Part shown: positions 8,435 through 18,102 of the stretch, piece by piece
Numbering within the stretch: position 1 is the stretch's first letter
How the letters are laid out: each line of letters opens with the position of its first letter
Assembly: GCF_002646595.1 (NCBI RefSeq)
Contig: NZ_PDUD01000009.1
Span: forward strand, 62,001 to 126,000
Reading direction: 5' to 3'
Length of the DNA stretch: 64,000 bases
Source: Flavilitoribacter nigricans DSM 23189 = NBRC 102662
Lineage (GTDB): Bacteria > Bacteroidota > Bacteroidia > Chitinophagales > Saprospiraceae
Notes under the pieces: generated by a model
What the model was told of the DNA's origin: nothing
Databases searched by the model: none
What the model saw: only the letters and a program-made list of their open reading frames with translations
Position numbers and translations under genes: made by a program

Positions 8435-8615
8435 CCCCGCTACAGCAATTCTAATCTACTACTCTCATAGCTCATCCGGCAGGTGTTATCTCCGGATCTT
8501 AGCACTGTGATCAAGGCTACACCTTAATCTGGTATACGGAAGCCTGCTGGTGGAAAACCAACTGGCATTTTCGGTATCACCCAAACCCGTGGGCGGTTCC
8601 CGGCGGGGATTCAAT

Positions 8616-11000
8616 ATGAAAATGCAAAATCAAGGACAGCAAACACAACTCCTTATGGTACGTAGTAGAGTTATTTCAATGATTATCGGTGTGATCTTTT
8701 TGGTTTTCGGTACGCCGGCGTGGCTCGGTGCCCAGGCGGGCTGCGACGTAACCGTGGATGCCGGAGCGGATCAGACTTTCTGCGAGGGCGGCCAGACCGT
8801 CAACCTCAATGCGCTGGTCACCGGCGATTTTCTGGACCTCAGCTGGGCGCCGGTCAGTGGAATTGTCAATCCCAACCTGGCCGTTACCCAGGCTACCGTT
8901 GATACGACCATTACCTACACCATCACCGTACGCAGTCGCTCCAGCGTCGATCTGATCACCAACGGAGATTTCTCGCAGGGCGATACGGGCTTTACGAGTG
9001 ATTATGTCTACGGTACCGGCGGATCTTCCGGCCTGCTGACGGCCGAAGGGCAGTACGCCATTGATGATAATGCCGGCGACGTTCACAACCGCTTTGCCGC
9101 TTGTACCGACCATACTACCGGAAACGGCCAGATGATGATCGTCAATGCCTCCGGTATGGAAGATAACTTCTGGTGCCAGACCGTAACGGTCAATCAGGGA
9201 ACCAGCTACGACTTTTCCGCCTGGGTGACTTCCGTGAACGATCAGAACCCTGCCCGTTTGCAGTTTTCCATTGGCGGTGAATTGCTGGGTAGCCAGTTTA
9301 ACGCCTCCACCAATCTCTGTACCTGGGACGAATTTTCGGCCCAGTGGACCGCTCCAACCAGTAGCGACGTGGAGATCTGTGTGGTGAACGTAAATTTGAC
9401 GCCCGCCGGGAATGACTTTGCGATCGACGATATCGCCTTTCGGGAATTGTGTGAAACCACCGATACCATCACCTTTACCGTGCTCGACCTCAATACCACC
9501 TGGAACAATCCGGGTCCGCTTTGTCAGAATGACGAGATCATCCTGCTCGATGAACTGCTCAGTCCGGAGACCACTCCGGGTGGGACCTGGACGCTGGACG
9601 GGCAGACGGTAGCTTCACTGGATCCTTCCAAAACGGATGCCGGCCAGTATACCCTGCGCTATTCCATTACCGAAGGTAGTTGCCAGGAGAGCGACGAACA
9701 GATGGTGGAAGTGCTGGACGCCCCTTACGCCGGCGCACCGGGACCCAGCCTGCGCTTTTGCGAAGGGTCCGATGTAGTGCTTATCCTCCAGGATGAACTG
9801 CAGGGAGAAGATGCGGGAGGGATCTGGACGGAAACCTCTCTGGGAGGTGGTTCTGCCAACTCGTTCGATCCCAATACCTCCGAACTGCGCGTTTCATCCC
9901 TAACCGCCGGTAACTACTCCTTTAACTACGCCGTCGGTAGCAACAGTGCCTGCGGGGTCAGTGAGAATGAAGTCCGGGTGGTCATCGATCCGCCTCCAGC
10001 CGTAGATCTGGGAGACGATCGTTCCTTCAAATGTGATGAAACCGAACTGGTCCTGGGAGCGGGTATCACCCCCAATCCGAACTATTCCTACAGCTGGACG
10101 GACCAGAGTGGCGCTACACTGGGCACCGATCCGCAGCTTACGGTAAATACGGCGGGTACCTACCGCCTGGTCGTCTCCGATAATACCGCCAGTTGCCAGG
10201 GAGAAGATGAAGTTATGATCAGCGATGTGATCAATAACACCATCAATGCCACCATCTCCGCTTTGGACGCCAGTTGTTTCGATACGAATGACGGCAGCAT
10301 CATCATTGAAGGCACCGACGGTGGAACCGCGCCCTACTTGTACGCGCTCAATGATAACCCCTTCTCCAGCAATCCGCAATTCGGTAATCTGGCCCCCGGC
10401 AACTACCGCGTAACCATCATGGATGCCGCCGGCTGTAACGAGGAGTTCGACGTGGTGATCGACGCTCCCGGTCAGTTACAGGTGATGATCATCACGGATG
10501 ACCCGACCGTCAATCTCGGCGACAGCATCCAGCTCGAAGCAGTGATCAACAATCCGGTGGCCGAGATCAAATGGACTCCCGAACCGAACTGTACAGATTG
10601 TACCCTCGTGACCGTCCGGCCGACCCGTTCCACCACCTACTTCGTGGAGGTAACGGACGTGAACGGCTGCAAGGCCACCGATCGCCTGACACTACAGGTA
10701 AAACAGAATATCGACCTTTACGTCCCCAATGCGTTCTCTCCGAATGAAGATGGTGTAAACGATCGTTTCTTCATCAATGCCGGCGAGGGTATCCGCATTC
10801 GCCAGATGCAGGTGGTCGACCGCTGGGGAACTGTCGTTTTCCAGAAAAAGGACTTTTCGCCCAACGATCCGGGAGCCGGCTGGGACGGTTATTATCGCGG
10901 CACGCGCATCCCCAGCAGTGTGGTGGTCTATTCCCTGGAACTGGAACTGCCCAACGGAGAAGAATACATCCAAAGCGGCGAAATTGCCGTGATCTACTAG
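8616..11000 (+). CDS. Large secreted protein with Ig-like domains and T9SS type B C-terminal sorting domain
   Basis: 794 residues from the ATG at 8616. A signal peptide covers VISMIIGVIFLVFGTPAWLGAQA. Next come an Ig/PKD-like domain with DAGADQTFCEGG, a galactose-binding-like module (NGDFSQGDTGF ... FAIDDIAFRELCE, about residues 110-280), two Ig-like domains (FCEGSDVVLILQDEL, VDLGDDRSFKCDETELVLG), a SprB-type repeat (DASCFDTNDGSIIIEGTDGGTAPY) and a PKD-like domain. The last ~90 residues, from YVPNAFSPNEDGVNDRF through DRWGTVVFQ to AVIY, are the gliding-motility-associated type B domain that sends proteins through the type IX system. It is likely a surface adhesin. A GTG at 8550 is possible but adds a non-signal extension. 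It shares its C-terminal plan with the next gene. Confidence 0.9.
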   Translation: MKMQNQGQQTQLLMVRSRVISMIIGVIFLVFGTPAWLGAQAGCDVTVDAGADQTFCEGGQTVNLNALVTGDFLDLSWAPVSGIVNPNLAVTQATVDTTITYTITVRSRSSVDLITNGDFSQGDTGFTSDYVYGTGGSSGLLTAEGQYAIDDNAGDVHNRFAACTDHTTGNGQMMIVNASGMEDNFWCQTVTVNQGTSYDFSAWVTSVNDQNPARLQFSIGGELLGSQFNASTNLCTWDEFSAQWTAPTSSDVEICVVNVNLTPAGNDFAIDDIAFRELCETTDTITFTVLDLNTTWNNPGPLCQNDEIILLDELLSPETTPGGTWTLDGQTVASLDPSKTDAGQYTLRYSITEGSCQESDEQMVEVLDAPYAGAPGPSLRFCEGSDVVLILQDELQGEDAGGIWTETSLGGGSANSFDPNTSELRVSSLTAGNYSFNYAVGSNSACGVSENEVRVVIDPPPAVDLGDDRSFKCDETELVLGAGITPNPNYSYSWTDQSGATLGTDPQLTVNTAGTYRLVVSDNTASCQGEDEVMISDVINNTINATISALDASCFDTNDGSIIIEGTDGGTAPYLYALNDNPFSSNPQFGNLAPGNYRVTIMDAAGCNEEFDVVIDAPGQLQVMIITDDPTVNLGDSIQLEAVINNPVAEIKWTPEPNCTDCTLVTVRPTRSTTYFVEVTDVNGCKATDRLTLQVKQNIDLYVPNAFSPNEDGVNDRFFINAGEGIRIRQMQVVDRWGTVVFQKKDFSPNDPGAGWDGYYRGTRIPSSVVVYSLELELPNGEEYIQSGEIAVIY

Positions 11001-11025
11001 CCTTTAGATTTATTGAAAATACAGT

Positions 11026-11064
11026 GAACTGCTGGTGGAAAATGTACCTTTCCACCGGCAGTTC
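11026..11064 (+). terminator. Hairpin downstream of the 8616 gene
   Basis: A 16-bp stem (11026-11041 with 11049-11064, one G-T pair) starts 26 bp after the stop. The T-tract is weak, but position and stability suggest a terminator. Confidence 0.5.
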
Positions 11065-11495
11065 GCATTTCCGCCCGACCAGTATAAATACTTCCTTTGC
11101 ACAAAAATCCGGCGCACCTTAATTACAGGAAAAAAAAAATATGTATTTTGGCCGATATATTTACGACTTGAAAAAATTTCTGACCGGCCTAAGCTAATTA
11201 AGAGCCCATCCAAAAACCTCCCCCACGGTCTTCAGATGGTCATTTCAGGCAACTCACTTTGTAATTTCCCCATTCCGTAGCGTACCTACGAAACTCGAAA
11301 ATAACCTGGTGAGCGCCCTAAATTGACTGTTTTCGACTGCAAAAACGGTTTCTGTATAGGCTTCTAACATTCCCTTTTATTCCTCCGTACTAAAGCGAAA
11401 CTTCTAAACCAGTCCTCATTCACCCAATATCAAATAAACACATGAGCACGGTTTAGAGCTATTTTTTAGAACAAACACTGTAATAACAACAAATC
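11065..11495. other. Gene-free leader region before the 1581-residue surface protein
   Basis: No supported gene. GTCATTTC, GCGTACCTAC and TCCGTAG fragments near 11234-11288 resemble pieces of the dispersed repeat seen at 47.7 and 61.3 kb, but the order differs and no full copy is present. The rest is AT-rich leader. Confidence 0.4.
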
Positions 11496-14400
11496 ATGGT
11501 CTTGCTGAAGCACCTTCTACGGAGGAGCAGTTCCGTATTGGTGGGTTTCGTTTTAATAGTCTATTCCTCCAGCCTATTATCCGCCCAGAGTAACTGCCCC
11601 GATATTCAGATTATCTTCGATGTCCCGCCGGTAGTCTGTTTTGATTCCAACAACAGTCTGATCGATCTCGAAGTAGAGGTAGTCGGTGGCGATGGCACCG
11701 GTACCGGACAATGGAGTGGTCAAAACATCACCAATACTTCCGCCGGTTTCTTCCGAACCACCTTTGCCATTCCCGGACAACAAAAAGTCTATTTTACCTA
11801 TACCGAGGGGAGTTGTACCTATAAGGATTCTACCACCTTCCTGTATTCCAAACTGGCCCCACCGAACTTTCTGGCCAGTTCCGAACAGGCCGGCCACCTG
11901 TGTCAGGATAGTTTTTCCATTTTGCGGGTACTCAGCAATTACGACAAGACCAACACCAATCTGGTCTGGGACCTGGCCGGCGGCACCGCCGTGGAAAAAG
12001 GCGGACCGGATTCCCTGCATGTCAATTGGACCTCCCCCGGCAGCAAACTCATCCAGTTGCAGTTCGAGCAGTACGGTTGCCTTTCCCAGCCCATTATCCA
12101 ACAGGTAGTGCTGGATCCGGTGATCGACACGCCGGTCGTTGCCTGTGACAATACGCTGGAAAGTGTCGTCTACGAATGGGAAGATCCACCGAACTCCAGT
12201 GCAACGGTAGTTTTCGTGATCAGCGGCCCGAATGGAGTAGCCGATACCATCGAGGATAAATACACCATTGATGATCTGATGCCGGGGCAGTTCGTACAGG
12301 TAAGGCTGGTCACAACCAGTGAAAATACCTGCGACGGTAATTATATCGAACCCATTTGTTCTTCCATTACCTGTGACGGAGATCTGATCGATATCGAACC
12401 CATCGAAAAGGTCTGTGTCAGCGGCGGCCTGACGGATACCGTAGATGTGAACTATATCCTGTACGATACGCTCACCCCCAGCACCCTGACCTGGTCGGGA
12501 GCCGGCGTATTTGATCCCACCCAACCCCGGATCGTCGTGGACCCGACGATGGCCGGACAAACCAATTGGGTGTACGTAGAGTTCCAATCGGCTACCTGTA
12601 CCGTCCGGGACAGCGTTTCCTTTGAACTGATCCCTCCACCCATTGCGGATTTTACGATCCCGGCAACCACCTGCGAAATGGAGGCCATCACCGCTAATTT
12701 CACCTTCGGTCCGCTGGGACCGGATTCCGATACCACCCTGATCTGGGATTTTGGTGACGCTACCGTCACCGGCGATCCGGCTACCGGAACGGCCGACCTC
12801 AGCTGGAGTACCAGTGGTACCAAAACGGTCAGCCTGATGATGCAGGTCGGAGCCTGCGTCTCGGAACCCGTTTTTCGCTTCGTCAATGTGCAGTCCGCTC
12901 CCGAGGCAGCAATGATCGATTGTGATGCCGGTCCGACCAGCGTCCGCTTTAGCTGGCAGGATATTTCCGGGGCGACTTTTGATGTCCGGGTGATCGAAGG
13001 CCCGAACGGAACGCGCATCAGTACTACTTCCTACGAGGTCAGCGGGCTTTCGCCCAACGAAAACGTCACCATAGAAGTAACGACCAATGGCGCCGGGCTG
13101 TGTAACACCACCACCGTCACGGCCTCCTGTGTGCCCATTACCTGTCCGGAAGTTACCATTTCTATTGATCCCATCTCGCCGGTTTGCGCCGGAGCCAATC
13201 CTTCCCCCGTATCCCTTACTGCGAATATTTCCGGAGGGGACGGTAGTGGGAGTTTGAGCTGGAGTGGTCCGGGAGTATCCGGATCAGTATGGACACCCGA
13301 TGCCTCGATGGCCGGTCAGACCGTCGCGCTCTACGCCCGCTTTCAGGAAGGCAATTGTAGCTACGAGGATAGTATACAGGTAGAGGCTCTGGAAGTGCCG
13401 GTTGCTGATTTTGATCTGGATGCGACCACCTGCATTACCGAACCGACCACCATCACGGCCAACGGGTCTTTCCCGGCCGGTGCCACATTCGACTGGAAGA
13501 TCAATGGCGTTTCCGATGCCAGTCTGGTCGGTCCCGGCCCGCACGATCTAAACTGGACCACACCGGGCAATCAACAGATCGGACTGATCATCACCAACGG
13601 GCAGTGCCGGTCCGCTCAGGTTACCCGTACCATTCAGGTGCAATCTGCCCTCCCGGAACCCGTCATCAGTTGTGAAGCCGGCATCGACCAGATCCTCTTC
13701 ACCTGGGATCCCGTACCCGGCGCCCTGGAATATATCGTAGAAGTGCTGGAAGGAGATGCCGGTAACCGGACCTCCGACACCAGTATCGTTTTCACCGGCC
13801 TGGCTCCGGGACAAACGGTTGAGATCGCAGTCATTCTGGAGAACAGTGGTGCCTGCGTTGACAGCCGCTCGGAAATGAGCTGTATGGCCCTAGGTTGTCA
13901 CGATGTGACGGTAAATATCGACCGGGATCTGTTGCCCGGAAGTGTCTTTTGTATCGGCGAACAGGATACCAGTTTCCTGCTCGATGCAAACGTCGTATCG
14001 GGAATCGGAACGGGTACCCTCGTATTCAGTGGTGATGGTGTTTCCGACACCGATCGCCGATGGACGGTGGGCCCCGCTATGGCCGGACAGACTTACACCA
14101 TCACCGCTACCTATACAGAAGAAGGCTGTACATTTAGTGATGCAGTGGACGTGACCGTTCAATCGCAGCCGACCGCAGATTTCACGGTGACATCTGTAGT
14201 TTGCCCGGGGGAAATGGCCACCGTCACCTACACGGGCCGGGCCACCGCCAATGCCAATTTCGTATGGTCCTTGTCCAATCTCACCGGCCCCGGCCCGCAC
14301 GAAGTGACCTTCGATCAGGCCGGCATACAAAATATTAGTCTGACCGTAACGGAATCCGGCTGCGGATCCGATTTCTTCGAGCAAAGTCTGGAAGTACTTG

Positions 14401-16241
14401 CGCCGCTTTCCGTTCCCGTGATTACCTGTGAGAACGGACTGGATGAAGTGCGTTTTTCCTGGGCAGCCGGAGATGCAACGCGCCAGGAAGTTCTCTACAC
14501 CGGACCGGGCACCGGTACCCGCACCAGCGATACCAGTTTTGTCATCACAGGGCTGGATCCCGAAACGGCGGTTTCCATCGAAGTCCAGTCCATGGACGAT
14601 GTTTTTCCCTGCCGGAACAGTTCCGCCAGTGCGAGCTGCAGCAGTGGTTCCTGTGATAATCTGAGTGTGAACTGGACGGCACCCGCAGCGGTCTGCAGCG
14701 GGACACCCCTGGAGATCAGTTTTACCACGCAGGGCGCCGGAAGCGGCGGTTTCGATGTGGAGATCATGCAGGACGGGCAGACGACTTCTTACAGCGGGAT
14801 CACTAATGGAAGTACCCTGAGTTTTGACCTTAGCGGGAATAGTACTTTTTCCGTAACCAGCGCCGGTTTGCCGGGCAATGCTACTTGCGCGGTGAATCTG
14901 CCGGACCCGCTTTCGGTCACCCTCGATAGCCCGGCAACAAGTGAACCGCAAAGCATATTCCCCGACTTTTGCGAGGGGACGGATACCTTGATCCAACTGA
15001 GCAGCCTCTTCACCGGCAGTCAGGCCGGCGGACAGTGGACTTTCCAGTCCGGGCCCGAAAATCCCGGTAGCGGATTTGACATTTCAAATGGCGCACTCCT
15101 CGGAGGAGAATTAGCTGCCGGCCTTTACCGGTTCCAGTATACTACGGCTAGTGCCAACTCCTGTCCGGACGGAACGGTAGATCTGGAAGTAAATGTTCTG
15201 GATAGTCCGGTAGCCAATGCCGGGCCGGATCTCAGTCTGGATTGTCAGTTCAACATTGCCAGTCTGGGCAGCAACCTGACCACTCCCGGTATGAATTACC
15301 AGTGGTCCGGACCGAGCGGGAATGCCCTTACCGATCCCAACGAAGCGATTACCGATGTGAGTAGTGCCGGAAGTTACACGCTGCTGGTCACCAATCCGGC
15401 GACCGGTTGTAGCGCTACGGATGAAGTTAGCGTTTCTGCTTCCCCGGGAATGATCTCGCCCTACGCGACGATCGTTCCCGTATCCTGCTACGGTTCTCAG
15501 GACGGGATGATCATTGTGGATAGTATCCTGGGCGGGCAGGCCCCCTATTCATTTATGCTGAACGGAACCGATCAGGGAACCCGGTCGGCCTTCGGCAACC
15601 TGACGGCGGGCAGCTACGACCTGCAGGTGAGTAGCAGTGACGGCTGTAATGCGACCTTATTGCTCGATATAGCAACGCCGGTAGAACTGGCCGTGAAACT
15701 CACCACTGATCTGGGAGCGGATCAGGCTTCCGTGACACTGGGAGACAGTGTGAATCTGACCGCACTGATCAATATTCCCATGGAACAGATCGCCACCATC
15801 AACTGGTTGCCGAATCCGGGTAGCGGGCCGGGAGGTTCCCTGAGCCAGATGATCTATCCGCTGATCACTTCTTCCTACGGGGTGGAGATCACGGATGTGA
15901 ACGGTTGTAAGGTCAGCGACCGGCTGCTGATCGTCGTGAATAAGTATACCAACACCTTCGCTCCGACCGCATTCTCACCGAATGAAGACGGGAACAACGA
16001 TATTTTCTACCTGCAGTCAGACCATACCGTACAGCAGGTGATCCAGTTCCAGGTCTACAACCGTTGGGGGAAACAGGTATTTGCCAATCAGAATTTTGCG
16101 CCTAATGATCCCGGAGCGGGTTGGGACGGCAATACCCGCAGTCTGGCCCAGCCGACCGGCGTGTACATCTACTGGGCCGAGCTGGAACTCGCCAGTGGGG
16201 AACGCGTGCAGATCAGTGGGGATGTTGCGTTGCTGAGATAG
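11496..16241 (+). CDS. Giant secreted repeat protein (1581 aa) with T9SS type B sorting domain
   Basis: A signal peptide (VLVGFVLIVYSSSLLSAQS) is followed by alternating modules. At least four times a fibronectin-III-like unit appears, beginning with a Cys plus an aromatic strand (CDNTLESVVYEWED, CDAGPTSVRFSWQD, CEAGIDQILFTWDP, CENGLDEVRFSWAA). Each pairs with PKD-like units carrying 'ADF...TTC' and 'WSGxGV...MAGQT' signatures. The C-terminal third has two Ig-like domains (FCEGTDTLIQLSSL; ANAGPDLSLDCQF), a SprB-type repeat (VSCYGSQDGMIIVDSILGGQAPY), a PKD-like domain and the type B domain (APTAFSPNEDGNNDIF ... DVALLR). Regular paired Cys suggest disulphides. It is likely a surface adhesin or filament exported by the type IX system. 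The last ~400 residues are colinear with the preceding protein, indicating tandem duplication followed by repeat growth. Confidence 0.9.
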   Translation: MVLLKHLLRRSSSVLVGFVLIVYSSSLLSAQSNCPDIQIIFDVPPVVCFDSNNSLIDLEVEVVGGDGTGTGQWSGQNITNTSAGFFRTTFAIPGQQKVYFTYTEGSCTYKDSTTFLYSKLAPPNFLASSEQAGHLCQDSFSILRVLSNYDKTNTNLVWDLAGGTAVEKGGPDSLHVNWTSPGSKLIQLQFEQYGCLSQPIIQQVVLDPVIDTPVVACDNTLESVVYEWEDPPNSSATVVFVISGPNGVADTIEDKYTIDDLMPGQFVQVRLVTTSENTCDGNYIEPICSSITCDGDLIDIEPIEKVCVSGGLTDTVDVNYILYDTLTPSTLTWSGAGVFDPTQPRIVVDPTMAGQTNWVYVEFQSATCTVRDSVSFELIPPPIADFTIPATTCEMEAITANFTFGPLGPDSDTTLIWDFGDATVTGDPATGTADLSWSTSGTKTVSLMMQVGACVSEPVFRFVNVQSAPEAAMIDCDAGPTSVRFSWQDISGATFDVRVIEGPNGTRISTTSYEVSGLSPNENVTIEVTTNGAGLCNTTTVTASCVPITCPEVTISIDPISPVCAGANPSPVSLTANISGGDGSGSLSWSGPGVSGSVWTPDASMAGQTVALYARFQEGNCSYEDSIQVEALEVPVADFDLDATTCITEPTTITANGSFPAGATFDWKINGVSDASLVGPGPHDLNWTTPGNQQIGLIITNGQCRSAQVTRTIQVQSALPEPVISCEAGIDQILFTWDPVPGALEYIVEVLEGDAGNRTSDTSIVFTGLAPGQTVEIAVILENSGACVDSRSEMSCMALGCHDVTVNIDRDLLPGSVFCIGEQDTSFLLDANVVSGIGTGTLVFSGDGVSDTDRRWTVGPAMAGQTYTITATYTEEGCTFSDAVDVTVQSQPTADFTVTSVVCPGEMATVTYTGRATANANFVWSLSNLTGPGPHEVTFDQAGIQNISLTVTESGCGSDFFEQSLEVLAPLSVPVITCENGLDEVRFSWAAGDATRQEVLYTGPGTGTRTSDTSFVITGLDPETAVSIEVQSMDDVFPCRNSSASASCSSGSCDNLSVNWTAPAAVCSGTPLEISFTTQGAGSGGFDVEIMQDGQTTSYSGITNGSTLSFDLSGNSTFSVTSAGLPGNATCAVNLPDPLSVTLDSPATSEPQSIFPDFCEGTDTLIQLSSLFTGSQAGGQWTFQSGPENPGSGFDISNGALLGGELAAGLYRFQYTTASANSCPDGTVDLEVNVLDSPVANAGPDLSLDCQFNIASLGSNLTTPGMNYQWSGPSGNALTDPNEAITDVSSAGSYTLLVTNPATGCSATDEVSVSASPGMISPYATIVPVSCYGSQDGMIIVDSILGGQAPYSFMLNGTDQGTRSAFGNLTAGSYDLQVSSSDGCNATLLLDIATPVELAVKLTTDLGADQASVTLGDSVNLTALINIPMEQIATINWLPNPGSGPGGSLSQMIYPLITSSYGVEITDVNGCKVSDRLLIVVNKYTNTFAPTAFSPNEDGNNDIFYLQSDHTVQQVIQFQVYNRWGKQVFANQNFAPNDPGAGWDGNTRSLAQPTGVYIYWAELELASGERVQISGDVALLR

Positions 16242-16324
16242 ATTTGAAGGGGTTATACCGATTTTTTGGTCTTATTCTAAATGATTTAAATTTCGAAACT
16301 TGAATTGAAGAGAGTAGATGGTAA

Positions 16325-16396
16325 AGCGTAGAGATACTGCAACCGTTAAAATGAGTGATTTTGCTCCATTTTAACGATAGGTAATCCCTCTACGCT
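16325..16396. repeat. Nested inverted repeat (72 bp)
   Basis: The outer arms AGCGTAGAG (16325-16333) and CTCTACGCT (16388-16396) enclose inner arms CGTTAAAATG (16344-16353) and CATTTTAACG (16367-16376). All arms pair perfectly. It lies 83 bp after the giant surface-protein gene and could act as a terminator or be a mobile REP-like unit. Confidence 0.5.
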
Positions 16397-16458
16397 ATAC
16401 CCTCCTCTACCTAAGTCACATCGCCACATAGATTAAATAATCGAATGGATCTCAAGGC

Positions 16459-16496
16459 ATTGCGGGTTACGGGTTGGCTAACCTGTAACCCGCAAT
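16459..16496. repeat. Near-perfect 38-bp palindrome
   Basis: ATTGCGGGTTAC (16459-16470) pairs with GTAACCCGCAAT (16485-16496), and GGTT/AACC extends the stem to a 4-nt loop. There is no T-tract. It resembles a REP unit or a binding site more than a terminator. Confidence 0.5.
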
Positions 16497-16899
16497 TTGC
16501 CAACAATACTCACCGTAGTTACCATTGATAATCAGTTACCTACAGTCGTTATCCGAAATTGGGGGTTATCCTCTGTACTAAATGAGCAAGATAAAGTAAC
16601 CAGAAAATTACGCGGACCTAGAAATTGCTTTCTCCCCTTCTCCCAATCTCCCACTCCGCCCTATTGAAATAAACCCGGTAACGTGCAAAGTGAGAATATC
16701 TATGCTTGAACTGGTTTAAACTTATTGTCTGCCGATGAGGCCAAAGTATTGGATTTACTGGCGAAGCGCTTTTTGAGTTTCGTACTGCCCATACGGGCCC
16801 GTACCGGGGGAAAGTACGGAACGAGAAAAAGCTGAAGTCCAGGAGATTCAAGACTTTAGGCCACAGTCCAGATGAATAAGTTTAAAACAGTTCCTTCTT

Positions 16900-17265
16900 T
16901 TACTCCTTCATCCGGATCTCCTCCACCCGGATCTTTGGCACCTCAAAGTCCTCCTCCGGGATATCGGTTGGTCCCGGTTTGTAAACCATACCTTTTTCAT
17001 CGAGAACAGTGGCGTCGATCACTACCTGCAGTTTGTCCCGGCAGTACTGGTCGGGCAGGGTTGTTTCCGGCAGGTATTTACCGGCATGGGGTCCATCGGG
17101 TACGACCAGTAGATACTGAAAACGGCCCCGACTGATCACGTGCGTCTCGACTGTGGCCGCCTGGGCTTTCATTTCCGTAGTTCTTGCTTTACTTTTCACC
17201 ATGGTATTTTGCTGCGCGTTGCACGCCAGAACAAGACACAAGCAAAGCGGTATCATCAATTTCAT
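16900..17265 (-). CDS. Small lipoprotein of unknown function
   Basis: 121 residues from the ATG at 17265; a TTG two codons earlier is less likely. The signal MKLMIPLCLCLVLAC ends in a lipobox Cys. The mature part has a Lys/Thr-rich spacer, then a compact domain (HVISRGRFQYLLVVPDGPHAGKYLPETTLPDQYC ...) ending in a charged tail. No family recognised. It is divergent from the DJ-1/PfpI-like lipoprotein gene, with only about 70 bp between the starts, so the two may share a regulatory region. Confidence 0.65.
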   Translation of the reverse strand: MKLMIPLCLCLVLACNAQQNTMVKSKARTTEMKAQAATVETHVISRGRFQYLLVVPDGPHAGKYLPETTLPDQYCRDKLQVVIDATVLDEKGMVYKPGPTDIPEEDFEVPKIRVEEIRMKE

Positions 17266-17310
17266 ATTCAATGCTTTTGGTTTTGGGAGCGAAAGTTTCG
17301 AAAGTACGTC

Positions 17311-17318
17311 TATTTTTG
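17311..17318 (+). promoter_or_regulatory. -7 box TATTTTTG before the DJ-1/PfpI-like gene
   Basis: TATTTTTG matches TAnnTTTG and lies 17 bp before the ATG at 17335, supporting that start over the much longer upstream reading. Confidence 0.45.
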
Positions 17319-17334
17319 TAGCAAAGCTAGATCA

Positions 17335-18102
17335 ATGTCTTTACCCAGAATATTTTTATTTCTGATCACGGCGGCGCTGTTCCAGGCCTGCGGTGCTTCG
17401 GAAAATGCCACGGAAACGCCTGCCAACCTCAACCCACGCAACCAGCTCGTGGAAGGGCGTTACAATGTGGCCTTTCTCATTATGGACGGCGTTTACAACA
17501 CCGAACTGACCGCTCCTTTTGATATCTATCAACACACTATTTTTCGGGACAGCATCCGGGCGATGAATACCTTTCTGGTAGCGAACACTCTCGATCCGAT
17601 CACGACTTTTGAGGGTATCCGATTATTACCGGATTACAACTATCTGCAGGACAGTCTGCCCCGGATCGATATCCTGGTCGTTCCCAGCGCCGAGCACCAT
17701 CTGGATACCGACCTGGAAGACGAAGCGATGCTGGATTTTGTCAGGAAGGCCGACTCGGAGGCCCTGTACGTTACCTCCCATTGCGACGGCGCCTTTGTAC
17801 TGGCCCAGGCCGGTTTACTGGAGGAGTCCGTCTCCACTACTTTTCCTTCCGATATTGATCAAATGCGGGAGATGTTTCCGTTACTTGACGTTAGAAAGGA
17901 CGTCTTATTTGTGCACGATGGGAAATACATCACTTCGGCCGGGGGCGCGAAATCGTTTGAGGCTTCGCTTTACCTTTGCGAATTGCTGTACGGTGCCGCC
18001 GTCGCCCGTCGACTGGCCGGAGGGCTGGTGATCGACTGGGATCTGGAGCAGGTACCGCATCTGGTGGTGGGAAAGGAATTGACCGGGAAAGCAGATCATT
18101 GA
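17335..18102 (+). CDS. DJ-1/PfpI family protein, lipoprotein
   Basis: 255 residues from the ATG at 17335, just after a -7 box; the frame is open for 65 more codons upstream but that part overlaps the opposing gene and is not signal-like. The lipoprotein signal ends FQAC (Cys19). From residue 43 the class-I-amidotransferase-like fold is clear: NVAFLIMDGVYNTELTAPFDIYQH, then IDILVVPSAE, and the nucleophile elbow YVTSHCDGAFVLAQAG with Cys150 preceded by His149. This layout is that of the PfpI/isonitrile-hydratase-like group and AraC-regulator N-domains. The substrate is unknown. Its lipid anchor is unusual for this mostly cytoplasmic family. Confidence 0.85.
   Translation: MSLPRIFLFLITAALFQACGASENATETPANLNPRNQLVEGRYNVAFLIMDGVYNTELTAPFDIYQHTIFRDSIRAMNTFLVANTLDPITTFEGIRLLPDYNYLQDSLPRIDILVVPSAEHHLDTDLEDEAMLDFVRKADSEALYVTSHCDGAFVLAQAGLLEESVSTTFPSDIDQMREMFPLLDVRKDVLFVHDGKYITSAGGAKSFEASLYLCELLYGAAVARRLAGGLVIDWDLEQVPHLVVGKELTGKADH

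Larger units (their letters stand above)
16242..16899. other. Gene-free stretch with two palindromic elements
   Basis: About 660 bp between opposing genes. It holds the nested hairpin at 16325-16396 and the palindrome at 16459-16496. The remainder (16497-16899) shows no gene with supporting features. Confidence 0.5.

Noticed and set aside
11190-11300. Possible third copy of the dispersed repeat or an element end
   Set aside because: Only short fragments (GTCATTTC, GCGTACCTAC) match and their order differs; no inverted partner found.
16618-16851. 77-codon open frame on the minus strand
   Set aside because: No signal, domain or start context; composition unlike neighbouring genes.
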